A stretch of DNA of 64,000 nucleotides. Source: Clonostachys chloroleuca. Lineage: Eukaryota > Ascomycota > Sordariomycetes > Hypocreales > Bionectriaceae. Numbering within the stretch: the stretch's first letter is position 1; every line of letters starts with the position of its first letter. The notes under the pieces were generated by a model. The model saw only the letters and a list, made by a program, of their open reading frames with translations, ran no database searches and was not told the DNA's origin. The position numbers and the translations under genes are program-made. This document shows, piece after piece, positions 1 through 12,055 of this stretch. The stretch spans positions 186,001 to 250,000 of the forward strand of contig JBANAY010000004.1 of NCBI GenBank assembly GCA_037952775.1, given 5' to 3'.

Positions 1-3000
1 CCTCCCCTGCTTGGCACTGCGCCGACACGCAAGTACCTGCCTTAAAGACTTAGTCATGAAGCTGGGGATTCGATGTGAGGCTGCGATTCGAATTGATGTC
101 GCGCAGAGACACGGAGGACAGCAGGAAACGCTCCGGTTGCCTTTCTCCTGAAGCCATCGCCTAGCACCGGCATTGCATCGAGGAGCGGCTGGAACAAGCG
201 TTGTACCACCTCAGCACAGCTCCAACAGCTGCTATCCCAACCGAAAAGCCTCCTGCTGAGAAACGGGCCGACATGCAGCTCACATGCTGTGTGTGAATGT
301 AGCTCATGATTTCCTGCGCTCCAACAGTCCCCCTAAGCCCAACTCGTCCCCCAAGCCCGTAGTGGCGTCGAGGATGATCGAGTTAGCGGCTGGGGATCAT
401 TGCGGTAACCCATTCTTCTGCGTCTAGCGGTCTCTTTGTTGCTTTGATGTAACCTTTACTCACATACCTGTTGGTCGGCCGGTGGATCGTGGCATCGTCG
501 TATTGCACACCTAATCCATCCAATGTCCATCCAGGATGCGTTTTCCCGTCCAGCCAACGGCCACATGGCGCGATCTTGCAAGATGCCAGCACTGCAACAT
601 ATTGAAGATTGCGGTCCAGAATGCCTGCTACCCCATCCTGGTCACGTACGAGTTTGTGCGGGCACGCTCAAGCCCTCCATTCGGCCGGGTCTTGAAACCA
701 GCCATGGAGCTTGTTCCTTACCCTGCTCGCTGCCGCCGGGGGGTTGTTGGACGAGGGGGAGGAGGGCTCGAAATTAGTTCAAGCCAGAAGCCGGTGCTGC
801 TCTTCTCCTCTGACCGGCTCCCAGACCAGACTGTTGCCGTCAGTGATTTTCTCGTAGTGCGTTCCCATAATTTGCCTCGGATGCGGAGCCCTGTCGCCGT
901 CAGTGGGAGTTGGAAGGGGCTCTGGCCACTGATTGGCCACGTCAGGCTGGGGCGCTGGCTCCGGACAGGGGCACTGATAGCGTATCCCAGTCAGCGGAGC
1001 CAAACACCTTATCCACCAATGACAGTCCAGGGGATGTCAGTTATCGCAGGCTAACGCAATTCCGGGTGCTCACCAAGGGAAGACACCAGTTGACAGGAAA
1101 TTTCGATACACCCAAGCTTCGGCCGCCATCGTCGCCATCAATCACCGATTCATGTTGGTTTGCCTCCTGGTGTTACACCACTAGGCGGTGGTGGCTGGAC
1201 GTCGTTCCCGCAGGCCTTGACCTCGCCTTCTCCATTGATCTCCAGACTTTCTGCTTGTGGGGATGATTGAAGCTTAATGATGCCTAGAGAATACGTTACG
1301 TACAAACCTCTGGGGGAAAAGCTTCAGTATTCCTGGAGAACCTGGGGAGCATTCACTAGAAGCCGGAACGGTTGTCCTTCTGGGAAGTCATGCGTGCTTG
1401 GGCGGATTCATTTACGTAAGACTGCGCACATCCCTACTTGTCCCTCTCCGCACCAAGACATAATCTCGACAAAGACCATTCCGTGATCAATGCCGACGGT
1501 ACCGGCTAGAATCAAAATCAGTATTCATTACATGATGGTAAGCTTGGAATGGAGCCATAGTTTGATGGGGAAGCGTGAGGAAGGTCGGCGATTCCCCACA
1601 ATCTCACCATAAACATGCTGGAATCGTTCGGTGTGAGGAAACATATCGCTTTTACCTTAGCGTCCTTTCGGCAGCAGGGAGATACGAAGATGATGCCACA
1701 ATCGGGCGGCCGATATCGAGATGCAGGGAATGGAGGCCAAAGCACATGCCCTACAACCCTCCGAGCAAAAGCTCAGGTGACGACGGCCAGCTCCTACGGA
1801 AATAACAAGTGGTGGCCATCGTCAGCATCAAACAGCACTTTTGGGCCCTCTTTTCATTGGAGTCCTCTTTCTCCATCTACGATAGACATCGGGTCCCTCC
1901 AGATGGTGTGACACGAGCAATTCCCCCCTCCACCCCACTTCCCTTTCTCTTATCTCTGTTGGCATTAGGTCGTTCGCTGTGTGGTGGAAACTTGGAACGA
2001 TATGCTGCTGCCTGACCCCCCAAAATTAGGACTCTTGACCCGAATCCCCTTGAAGTACGGAGTAGGTATTTTTGTATGGGCCTTGCGATTTCCGTCTTAG
2101 TCGAAAACCTCCGCGGCTCTTCACCCCCTCTTCCTGTCGCTCCCATCACACCCCCTTCGTGGAATGCGGCGGCCGAGCTTCTAGAAAAAAACCCTCATTT
2201 CTAGCGCCCGGTGGCCTGGCGATGGGCTATCGGGAAGCAGGCCGCGCATGCAATGTATTTTTAAGCTCTCTTCGTACATACGTATACATACATCTGGCAT
2301 ACACGGGCAACCGAATGGGCACGCGAGAAGAGCGCCCGCCAACTATGGTGATTCCTGCCCCTTCGGGCGGCGTGAATGTGGTAAAAGTGACAATCAATTA
2401 CGAAGCCGTAAAATAAATTAGGTGTCGCTGCTCTCTCTGCTTTCTCACCGGTCGGCTCCCTCTTTGCCAAGCCAATATATAACCGCGCGAGCCTCGGGAC
2501 ATGCCATAAGACTTCTCTTGCACGGGTCCCGCGCCCAAGATGCTAGTTTCGGTTTGAATGGGACAACGTAAAACGTAAAGCTAAATAATTGAATGCCTCA
2601 TGACGGTTAACAAAGTAAAAGAACACTAAGGTAAAGTGGCATCATGTGGCTGAACTAGATTGTGCTAAAACAGACCATATCATCACCATGTTATGACTAC
2701 AACAAACACACGGCCAGATCTTTGCCAAGAACTGCCTTCGCAGATTTCGTTTCCCTAGCCGTTGCAGAGTCTGCACCACTACCGCGGTAACCTAAATCGT
2801 GGAAGGAGTCTGCGAGAGCTTTGGCAAAATGAAATGGAGTGTTGGTAGCCTGTATCACAGGCTCGCCACATCTCGTTATCAACAACTGTTTTCTCAAACT
2901 CGGCGTTGCTACAATTGGAATGAGGTCAAGGGTTTCGCTTAGGCAGAGATATGACAATTGTCCCTAGATATCACAGATTGGCAGCGCTCCTTCTCCCCAC

Positions 3001-5249
3001 AAGGCCAGCAGCTTGGAAATTGCTACCTTAATTTATGCCAAGCATCTCGACGCGCCACAGATATGGAACTTTTCAAACCCCACAAAAAAGCCCATGTCTT
3101 GAGGGAGGGGAAGGGGTTTTTCCCTTTCTTCTGACAGCCTAGACGGGAAGGTGGCAAGAGGCGACGGTGCTGGGGATACACATTGGTTCGCCACAACACA
3201 GCTTGTCCTGGCAAAGGGCCATCTCGCAGCGAATACTGGCCAGGCTGGCTGACATGGTATACCACACAGGCTGCCCGGGGATGCATCAAAGACCCATCCA
3301 TGATCCATGTGCTGGAGGTAGTTGCACAGAGATGGTTAGACTCGTAAATTTAAGAGTTGAGTCCATCAGCACCAGACCGAGGAACATTCTACAGATGGTT
3401 CCATGAGCCTACAACCACACGGGATATGGACCGTGTTGAAGTAGCAGCCCCCAGCGAGCAACAATTAAACAATTAAGGATGGCGGGCCTCCGTACCAATA
3501 GTGCGTGTTAGCGCCAGAAGTAGAAACGAAGCCTGTATCGAAACGCAAAACCATATGTAATGAGGCAGGTAATGACTATGTCATGACACATTCGGTAGCT
3601 GTACACTTATGTGCGGGGCAACCGGCCTCATTTCTGGCGTTGACTAAGAGCACAAACGTTATCGAGGCAGATGATTCGGGGGTGGACTCAATCAGATCAC
3701 CAGCCGCTTAGGGAAAAACTCCCGTTTAAGCAGAAGTTCTCACATGTAATGGAGATAGTACATACGTACCGCGTGATTACCCAAGCAGACTCGGTATCTA
3801 TGGGAAACCAACAAAAGCTTCACGAACAAAACTACCGTCTCACGATGGAAAATGGTCAAAATTATTGGTACCTGATATAGCAGGTTTGGCTTGCGACGCG
3901 TGTGTACATCCTATGGAAGGGATGGACTTCTAGAAGCTTTCCTGTGCGAGATAAGACGGCGCTCGTCCTCCATTAAACTCGCCAGCTGTAGCTCCCGCAG
4001 CCTTCCTTGCCCTGCCTTGCATGGGTGTGCCATGGTTGTAACCAACTTAGCAGTGTTTGTTCCAATCATAGTAGTTTCCATCGAGGAAACATGACAGCCG
4101 CTTCGGTGAGCTTCCCTTTTGGCATTGGACTGGAGGGGTGGATTAGCAACCGTGGGCGATTGAACCCCTCCCCAGCTCCAGGATAGACAGATGTTGGATG
4201 TCTCAATGTATGCGTACAGGTAACAGGGCCACAGTCGATTCGTGGCCCGCGCCCGCCCCGGAGATGGGCGAGCTGGACTGTGCCAGCGAATGGATCACGC
4301 GAGCAGGGGTGAGCGGCCTCTTATCAGGGACGATCATTGGCTATGCTGTTTGCGGGCATCCAGCAGGATTGCCTACCTAATAAACTCGGTGCTAGGGGGT
4401 CTTCCATTGCGCATTGCGCGAAGAGACATGGGCAACATTGCTATTGCCGGCCTTTGACGAGTCATATTGAGGTGATAGTCAACCTAGATTTCCGGGGCCA
4501 CGGACGCCTGTGATTTTCTGAACAAGTTTGGACGAGACAAGGTCGGCGGGCAGACTTGGACAGGACACCCACAGCGCCTTCCTTCCACCGTATTGCCTTC
4601 TTTCCTATCAGCTCCCCACCCCTTCCTTCCCCTTCCCTCCCCAACCTGGTTGCGCTTGCTGCACACCCACCCCCTCTTCCCTTCCACCCCTCGCCCCTTC
4701 CCCAACGGAGACTAAGACTCAATTGCGCCTGCCTTTTGTTTAGCTGGCTGGCATATTCTGACCCCGAGCTGGTCTAGTTTTGGCAAGTCCAGGACAATGG
4801 GCGACAATCCACACGGTGTACCGAGTGTGGTACGTACCTCATGGAGCCCGTGCGGCCTTGGCTCTTCCCACTGAGACGGTGCATTCGATGATACATGCTC
4901 CATGCTTCTGTGTGCATGCCACCCTGGCTCCAGGCGCATGCACAATTTGGTGTGAGCTCGCATCGATGCTGAGAGATGGCTTGGCGTAGGGTCCTTCTGG
5001 ATCTGACCCTCCAGGCCCAAGTTGTGTCGGGGATCAGCGCACCCGAACACAGAGGCGACACTGGCAGGAGGACGAACGTCCCATCCATCCATTCCCGTCC
5101 TGAACTTTTGTTATAAGGCCTGCACCCTTCCCACCCTCATACCGCGTTCCCCTTTCCTTTCTTCTCCTTCCACCTCTCCTTTACCTTCTAATAGTGTTGA
5201 ATCTGCCTGATCCTCTTGGAGTGGTGGACCCAAGTCAACATACACCATA
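1..5249. other. Intergenic region, no supportable gene
   Basis: Both strands hold only short open frames with low-complexity or unrecognisable translations and no splice pattern linking them. A CCAAT followed by a TATA-like AT run occurs near 2472-2480, but no coding frame follows it. From about 4560 to 4720 the plus strand is strongly C/T-rich. Pyrimidine-rich tracts of this kind often precede transcription starts of fungal genes, and here they fit the distal promoter of the permease gene at 5250. A second C/T-rich tract at 5125-5190, with a TATA-like TTATAA near 5110, lies immediately upstream of that gene. Confidence 0.6.
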
Positions 5250-7249
5250 ATGTCTTCCAAGGACTCTATTCCCGCCGCCGATGGCGAGAAGGCCATCAAG
5301 GCCCAGCCAGTCACCACTGGCGAGGTCCACGATGGTAACATCACGACCTCTTTCGACAATGAGCCTTGGGCGACCAGGGCCGGTCTGAGCTTGGACTCAT
5401 TCAAGTGCAAGGTCTACGGTCACGGTATTGTCGAACTTGACCGCCCCATGAAGACGCGCCACCTGCACATGATTGCCATTGGTGGTTCCATTGGTGCCGG
5501 TTTCTTCGTCGGTTCTGGTGGTGCTCTCAGCAAAGGTGTAAGTAAACCCATTTTCTTTCCTTCGCGGGGGAGGGGGCTCGCTCAATCGCTGGCCCTCGAT
5601 ACGCTTCGGGCTTTCCGCAACCGCTTGCGATATCCCTTAGGGGAGCCATTTCTACCATCCAGAAGCAATGACTGACCCTTTTGTAACAGGGCCCTGGTTC
5701 GGTTCTGATTGATTTCTTGATCATCGGTGTGATGATGTTCAACACTGGTAAGTGAAAAAGCAAGAGAAGTCCAAAGAGCGCAACCGAAAATGACTAACAG
5801 ATACATGCTAGTCTACGCTCTTGGTGAACTCGCTATTATGTATCCTGTCTCCGGTGGTTTCTATACGTACTCGACCCGCTTTATCGATCCATCGTGGGGT
5901 TTCGCTATGGGATGGAATTACGTTTTCCAATGGGCTATCGTCGTGCCTCTCGAATTAACAGTGTGTGCCATTACTATCGGATACTGGGACTCGGAAACCA
6001 GCATCGGTGTGTGGATTGCGGTCTTCCTGGTCATCATCATCATCGTCAGCGTCTTCGGTGGTATTGGATATGCCGAAGAAGAGTTTTGGTCATCCATCCT
6101 GAAGCTCAGCGCCACGGTCATCTTCATGATCATTTCCTTCGTCCTCGTTCTCGGTGGTGGCCCCAAGGGCGGCCGCTATGACGAGTACTGGGGAGCCCGC
6201 TATTGGTATGATCCCGGTGCTTTCAAGAACGGATTCAAGGGCTTCTGTTCCGTCTTTGTTACTGCTGCCTTCTCCTTCTCTGGTACTGAACTGGTCGGTC
6301 TCGCTGCTGCTGAGAGCCGCAACCCTGTCAAGTCGATGCCTGGTGCCATCCGACAGGTGTTCTGGCGTATCACTCTCTTCTACATCCTCGGTCTCTTCTT
6401 CGTCGGCCTCCTCGTTGACTGCAACGATCCGTCGCTGCTCTCCACCGCTGCCTTTTCCGATGCCAAGGCCTCACCCTTTGTACTTGTCGCCAAGTATGCT
6501 GGCCTGAAGGGCTTCGACCACTTCATGAATGTCATCATCCTTGTCTCTGTCGTGTCCATCGGTGTCTCTGGTGTCTATGGTGGTTCCCGTACCCTCACTG
6601 CCCTCGCCCAGCAAGGCTATGCCCCCAAGCTGTTCACATACATTGACCGCTCTGGTCGTCCTCTCCCCTCAACCATCGCCGTCATCGTTTGCGGTGCTCT
6701 GGGCTTCATCAACCTCAACGCCGATGGTGTCACTGTTTTCAACTGGCTTCTTGCCCTGTCAGGTCTTGCCGCTCTCTTCACTTGGGCATCCATTTGCCTG
6801 GCTCACATCCGATTCCGTTCCGCCTGGGCCTATCATGGTCACACCGTTGATGAAATTCCATTCCACGCTGTCGGTGGTGTCTATGGCTCTTATCTCGGTC
6901 TCTTCCTTTGCTTCATCGTCCTCGTCGCCCAGGTATGTATATATGTTCTCTGATGAACTGGCTTCATTATGCTGACTAAAAATGATAGATTTACGTCGCC
7001 ATTGCTGCTCCTATTGGACAGTCTGGTGTTGGTGATGCAGAGAACTTCTTCATGCAGTGTCTGGCCATTCCCGTCGTTTTGGTTTTCTGGATCATCGGTT
7101 TCCTCTGGAAGCGAACTGGCTGGCTCAAGGTCAGCCAAATTGATGTCGACACTGATCGTCGTGAACTTGACTGGGAGTACATCAATGCCGAGCGTGCTCA
7201 GATTGCCGCCCTGCCTGCATGGAGGCAATTCCTGGCCAAGATTTTCTAA
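5250..7249 (+). CDS. Amino-acid permease, YAT/AAT family (GAP1-like)
   Basis: Plasma-membrane amino-acid/proton symporter of the fungal YAT group of the APC superfamily. I read four exons: 5250-5537, 5690-5747, 5812-6932 and 6989-7249, joined by GTAAGT/GTATGT introns with TAACAG, CTAG and ATAG acceptors. They give an uninterrupted protein of 575 aa, a usual length for the family. A hydrophilic N-terminus of about 70 residues leads into the family signature [20 protein letters not shown] at the start of TM1. About twelve hydrophobic segments follow, including [13 protein letters not shown] in TM3 and [17 protein letters not shown] near TM6. The C-terminal tail is short and charged. A TTATAA and C/T-rich tracts precede the gene. 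A TGATAG (GATA-factor consensus) near 4474 would fit nitrogen control, but this is only suggestive. Substrate specificity cannot be read from sequence; a narrower permease (proline, dicarboxylic) is possible. Confidence 0.9.
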
Positions 7250-9788
7250 AGGGGGAGCGTTTCAGAATCGCATGGCTCTTTCGTAGTGTGAGATGAGACG
7301 GATGCGGTCGATAATCTGTACATGGATTTCAAGTCGCCTTGCACATGACGATTTTATATCCTCGATAGTATTTTCCTGTGCAATCTGTTGGAACATTAGA
7401 TACCATTTTACTATTTATAATTGTCAAATAAGAACAAGCATTGACTGAACCAAGCTCACCTCCATCGGACGTTAACATCGTGAAATGTCTTCAGGGTCTT
7501 GATGACCAGAAAGAGCCGCAGATCACGGCGATCTCGGCCTTGCATGCATGGATGCATGCAAGTAAGGGTATCATCGCGTCGAGAGTAGCATTGAAAGCAT
7601 ATGTGGTTGCATGAGTAAGTTTTCGATATGGGGAGGCATATTATAAATAATCCCCCTCACAGCTGCACACTTCTATTTCGATTTTCCTCAACTGATATTT
7701 AGTCATACACTGCTCGTCATCAACGCCCTACGGGTCATGTCAAGTCCAGACTGGGGGTGCACGCCCTTCTGGTGGATATGAGGGTGGAGTAAGTAATCAT
7801 CCCACGATTCCCAGCCAAAGCGCGGATACTGCCGCCACTAGCCGAAGAGCAAGGCGTGAACCGTGTTCACAGCTTATAAACCTGGTTAGATGGGCAGGAA
7901 ATGTATGTTCTTGCGAGCTGTGGATGCGTGTATGGTTGATGGTGTATACACACACTTCGCGGCATACTTCAGGGTGAATTCAACATATTCCAGAAGCCAC
8001 GAACGATGGGGCTGCCCATCTCAGAACGGGCTCCCTTCCATTAGCAGTACGTAAAAGACTGCACCTAAGCGGCATTGTCGAATCCACCAAATCTCCAGGT
8101 TCGGTAGGAGAACTGAAAAGCTTTGACCGAACGAAATAAGTAGGGCGCGCATCCCATGGCATGTCGAAAGTGGCCGGGTTTGCACGGCATTGGCTAGTTT
8201 CTCCTGCTCGAAGCTTTTCACGACATTCGAGGTGGAGATGTCTTGTTTTCAAGTTAGCTAAGAGTTTTCGACGACATGCTCACTAAGCCGGGAGCAGGCT
8301 CTTTGAAGAACCGACTGGCCCGGATCGGACGGTGGGCACGGACGAGAAATTTGGTGGTGAGATGCTTGTTTGCATCCTTGTGGCTAAGCTTGATCCATGG
8401 CGAGGAGCAGCAATCACATCATCTTTTGTCAATCTCAGCACATCCACGAGCAATCAGTCCACGGGGCAAATCAGCTCAGATATTTGTCAGGAGACGAATG
8501 ACAGCGGTGGTTCTCAAAGGAAAATACCTACCTACAGTATCTTCAGCCTTGATTTTGGTCTCGAGTCGAGCAAAACAGAGAGGTTTCTGCTAGGTTCATC
8601 TCCCCTTTTCTTACAATATTATGTATCTTCTCAATATTCAACACACAATTGGTATGCAGCCAGCCCATGGCCACACAAGGCACAGCGAACCCAAAAAGCC
8701 ACCTCAACAGAATTATTGTGGAAGCCAATCACATAATAATGCTTCCTATTATATAACAGGAAGCGTATAATGTTGCCTAACAATTACTCAGCAGTTTATT
8801 GTTGTTTCTATTAACTACCTATTATTCGTCAATATCCTAGCCTGTGTTGGAAAGTTGTGATTAGAACACCTCAGTCCCTTTGACTCTGACGCTCACTTGC
8901 CAAGCCAGCCTCAACACTTCCGGAGAATGGCAATATCAGTACCTCACATAGGAACATCGTGGCTTTCACGAAGTCTGATCCATGAGGAGTAAGAGATACC
9001 TGAGAAAACGAAGTGTTTAGGCAAAACGAAACGCTAGTTTCCATCTTAAGTGTAGCCAGTGCGGAACCGCCTTCGGAGCATCTGGCAAGGCTATTCTACC
9101 CTAAAAAGTACTTCCAGTCTCTCTGTTTACGGATTCCGAATCCCAAGGTCTTCGAAAGCGTAAAAGCTGTCAGAGAAATTACTGTTTCTCGTCGACGAGC
9201 TCTCATCATAGAACTTGCGCTCATCCATGCCTGCGGTTAGTGCGATCTCGTTCGACTTGAGTTCCCAAGATTTTTGTTTCCTTCATCTCGGGGCGTTTGT
9301 CTTGTCGGTTACCCTTGTCCTTCTTTTCTTTGTCAGTTCGGGGCAATATCTTCCCGACGCAGGACAAGCGGACCGGACAGTCTGTGATGAAAAAGAAACC
9401 TTTGCCGTTGAATTCGTTGTACGCCGCTGCTGCCGTCGCAGCTTTCTCATACAGATGGTACCGTCTGCACAGGGTAGTCAGTCTGTCGATAACTCCCCAT
9501 GGCATTCTTCTGGACAAACTCCGCCGCAGCAAGCACCTCGATGGACGGGAAGGGAATCATCACATCCCTTCCAAAATCTTCCACCAAATCCCGGGGGCAC
9601 ATGAGTTTTTCAAGCTCAGCTCAGTCCAGAAAGGAGTAGCCCTGCATTAGAGCCAGTGACGTTCCTACAGTTACAGTCGCGATTAAATCTTAACATAAAA
9701 TCCAAGATGGCATCAAGTTCATCATTCATCTCTAAAGAATATCCTTTGGGAAAAAATTAATAGATGGTCTGGATTAATATCTGGCTGA
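7250..9788. other. Intergenic region between convergent genes
   Basis: This lies between the 3' ends of the permease (+) and the ARMH3-like gene (-). Only short open frames occur and none is recognisable. It contains a perfect 10-bp inverted repeat at 7540-7561 (separate entry) and an AT-rich patch near 8740-8830. No RNA gene is evident. Confidence 0.55.
7540..7561. repeat. Perfect 10-bp inverted repeat with 2-nt spacer
   Basis: The arms TTGCATGCAT and ATGCATGCAA are exact reverse complements separated by GG. The repeat lies about 290 bp downstream of the permease stop codon. It could form a small hairpin or be a dyad binding site; nothing else in the sequence decides this. Confidence 0.7.
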
Positions 9789-12055
9789 TTACCGCTCCAC
9801 CATGGCACGGGCATCATGTACAGTTGACCTCGCCATCGTCTTCAACACGATCCTCTCGTCAGCTTCCCGGAACTTTTCCCACGAGTCTAAACCCTCCTTT
9901 GCCTGAATACTCAGCGTCTCGTAGCCCTGCTTGATCACCTCCGTCACTTGCTGGGGCGTTAAGCTGCTTGGCCGTTTCTTCCCCTCTGCGAGCATCTGCT
10001 TGTAATGAGCGCTCACGTTGATCAGTGTGTCGATAGAGTTGGTGTGGCGGTTTGAGAGGCGGTAGTTCTCCTTGAACTTTGTCAGGGTCTCGCCGGACTC
10101 CACCACCTTGTAGAAGAGGTCGTCGTAGGCAGCTGGGGTTGGCAGGAATGCCTCTCCTGCAGATAATGATAAAGCCACCAAATTTACTACATGGTCCAGC
10201 AACGTGTCGATCCGCGGCAGATCCTTGAGATCAGCATTGTACTGGCTCAGGAATCGGATCAAGGATAACAGCGAGCGAAATAGTTCTGGCCAGTGATACT
10301 TGAGCCGCGTCCTCGACCTCGAGAGATGAGAGATGACGCGCAACAAAATCCCCACGCAGAGGGTATACATTCTCACGTCCAGGCGCTTCCTGAGGTTGTG
10401 GTTAATAGCATCAACCATTACGTCCAACAGGCAAGCTGCCAGCACCCTATCTCCCTTGACAAGGGGAAGATAGGGTTGACGATGGCGGCAGAGGCGTACG
10501 GGTGTTGCCGACCCCTCAGCACAAATTCTTTTGCAGATAGCAGGGTCTTCTATTAGCTGCCGTAGCACCATGAGGTTCATATGAGCGTAGTCAGACGCCC
10601 TTTGTGAAAGATGCGCGTGTTGTAAGAAGTATGATGTCAGTGAGAGGTAGCTGGCAAAGGGCTGTTCCTCGCCCTCCACCGCAGGGACAGCGACCAGGTT
10701 GGCACAGAATAATTTGTTCGCATGCGCAAAGTCATACGTTGATAGTAGAATGGCAGCATTATCTCCCGGGCTTGAAAATATCAGTCCGCGCTGGACCAGA
10801 AGCAATAAAGCGGTTTCGGAGTGTCATCACTTACAGTTTGGTGAACATTTGTTTGGTAGTTTCAGCATCATATACGGGCTTCTTCTCCGGCTTCGGCCCA
10901 GGTATAATGAAGCCAAGCCCAATCATGTTCAGCGTCCTGGAGAGAGTCCAGCCCTCGGGGAGATCATCTTGGACATCCACGTACTCGGCCCGCACTACCT
11001 GGCATGTATATCCTATGCAGCGGATGATCTTCTGAATGGTCGACTCGTTGACGAAGTCGCTTAGGCGCATCTGGTATGGATTCCGAAACTCGAATTTGTT
11101 GTAATTTGACAAGAGACCAATTAGCGTAAATGGTTCGAGTATTTGGCCCGGCATGTCCGAATCTTGTATAAACTGCGCGTGGTGTGTGAGTCCTTGATAT
11201 CGGTTTCTTCTGCTGGCCAAGCACCCACCTTGATTATAGACGGGAACAAGTCTCTTTGGATCATGTACGTGAGCAGCGTCGTCTGGTAAGCCCCCGCAGT
11301 AGTCGCAAGGAGAACCTCAACTGCCTTGTGCCGTACCTCCACTAATCGCCATTGTTAGCCTTGACATCAACTCCTACAGTCCGCCAAAGGAGGGTCACGC
11401 CCACAGGTCTGTCCGTTTCGAATAAGTCCATCAAGAGCACCGACACAATCTGTAAAGACTGTGTCTACTTGATCAAGGCCCGCCAGCACGGAGATGATAT
11501 CTGAGCTCGGGTGGGGGTATCGCTTGCCCAGGACCGAGGAAAGGAAGACGCTCAGGGTCTACAGATTACGCGGTCAGCCAGTCGACCACTAATGCTTCGT
11601 ATGGGGGAGGTCGTCGGGCATACGTCAAGGGCATTCGCGGGGGAGGAGCCTCGTCCATGCTTCAGAGTCTCAACCGCTCGAGCGAAGAGCTCTCTTGTCC
11701 GAGATTCGAGCAGGAGTATCTCGTCTGGTGGGATTTCGTTGAGGATCGATCTCAAGGCGGCGCGATCTTGTCGGTGGAGGAAAAACTCCCTCCAGAAGCC
11801 CTCGGACTTTTCGCTAATGTCATCTTCCTAACAGGTCGTATTTCCATCAGTCGACGAGGGGGGCAACGGGATCAGGGCGTGCGGGCGGACCAGATGCTGA
11901 CCTGTCGCTGAAGGTTAGATTGCGCGTGGCACAGCAATGGGATATTAGCGGTCGAAAACCGGGAGACAGACCTTGAATAGGGTTTCATAGAGACTGATGA
12001 TTTTGGGAGTGAAGACCTCTGGTTGAGGTTGGCGAGTGAGGGGTGACGCTTCCAT
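9789..12055 (-). CDS. ARMH3/DUF1741 armadillo-like helical protein
   Basis: Six exons on the minus strand (12055-11972, 11827-11624, 11558-11405, 11341-11229, 11172-10835, 10770-9789) join in phase with GT...AG borders to give a 624-aa protein. It matches the DUF1741 / armadillo-like helical domain-containing 3 family (human C10orf76). Recognisable stretches include EGFWREFFL near the N-terminus, KAVEVLLATTAGAYQT, and the C-terminal PGDNAAILLSTYDFAHANKL block. It is almost entirely alpha-helical, with no signal peptide or membrane segment. In animals the family member binds the Golgi Arf-GEF GBF1 and supports PI4KB function; a similar Golgi/PI4P role in fungi is inference. The start was chosen because exon 1 opens with a good ATG and runs straight into conserved sequence. 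The 3' end converges on the permease gene. Confidence 0.8.

Noticed and set aside
536..1054. 172-codon plus-strand frame near the window start
   Set aside because: No motif, overlaps other equally long frames on both strands, no splice continuation; chance.
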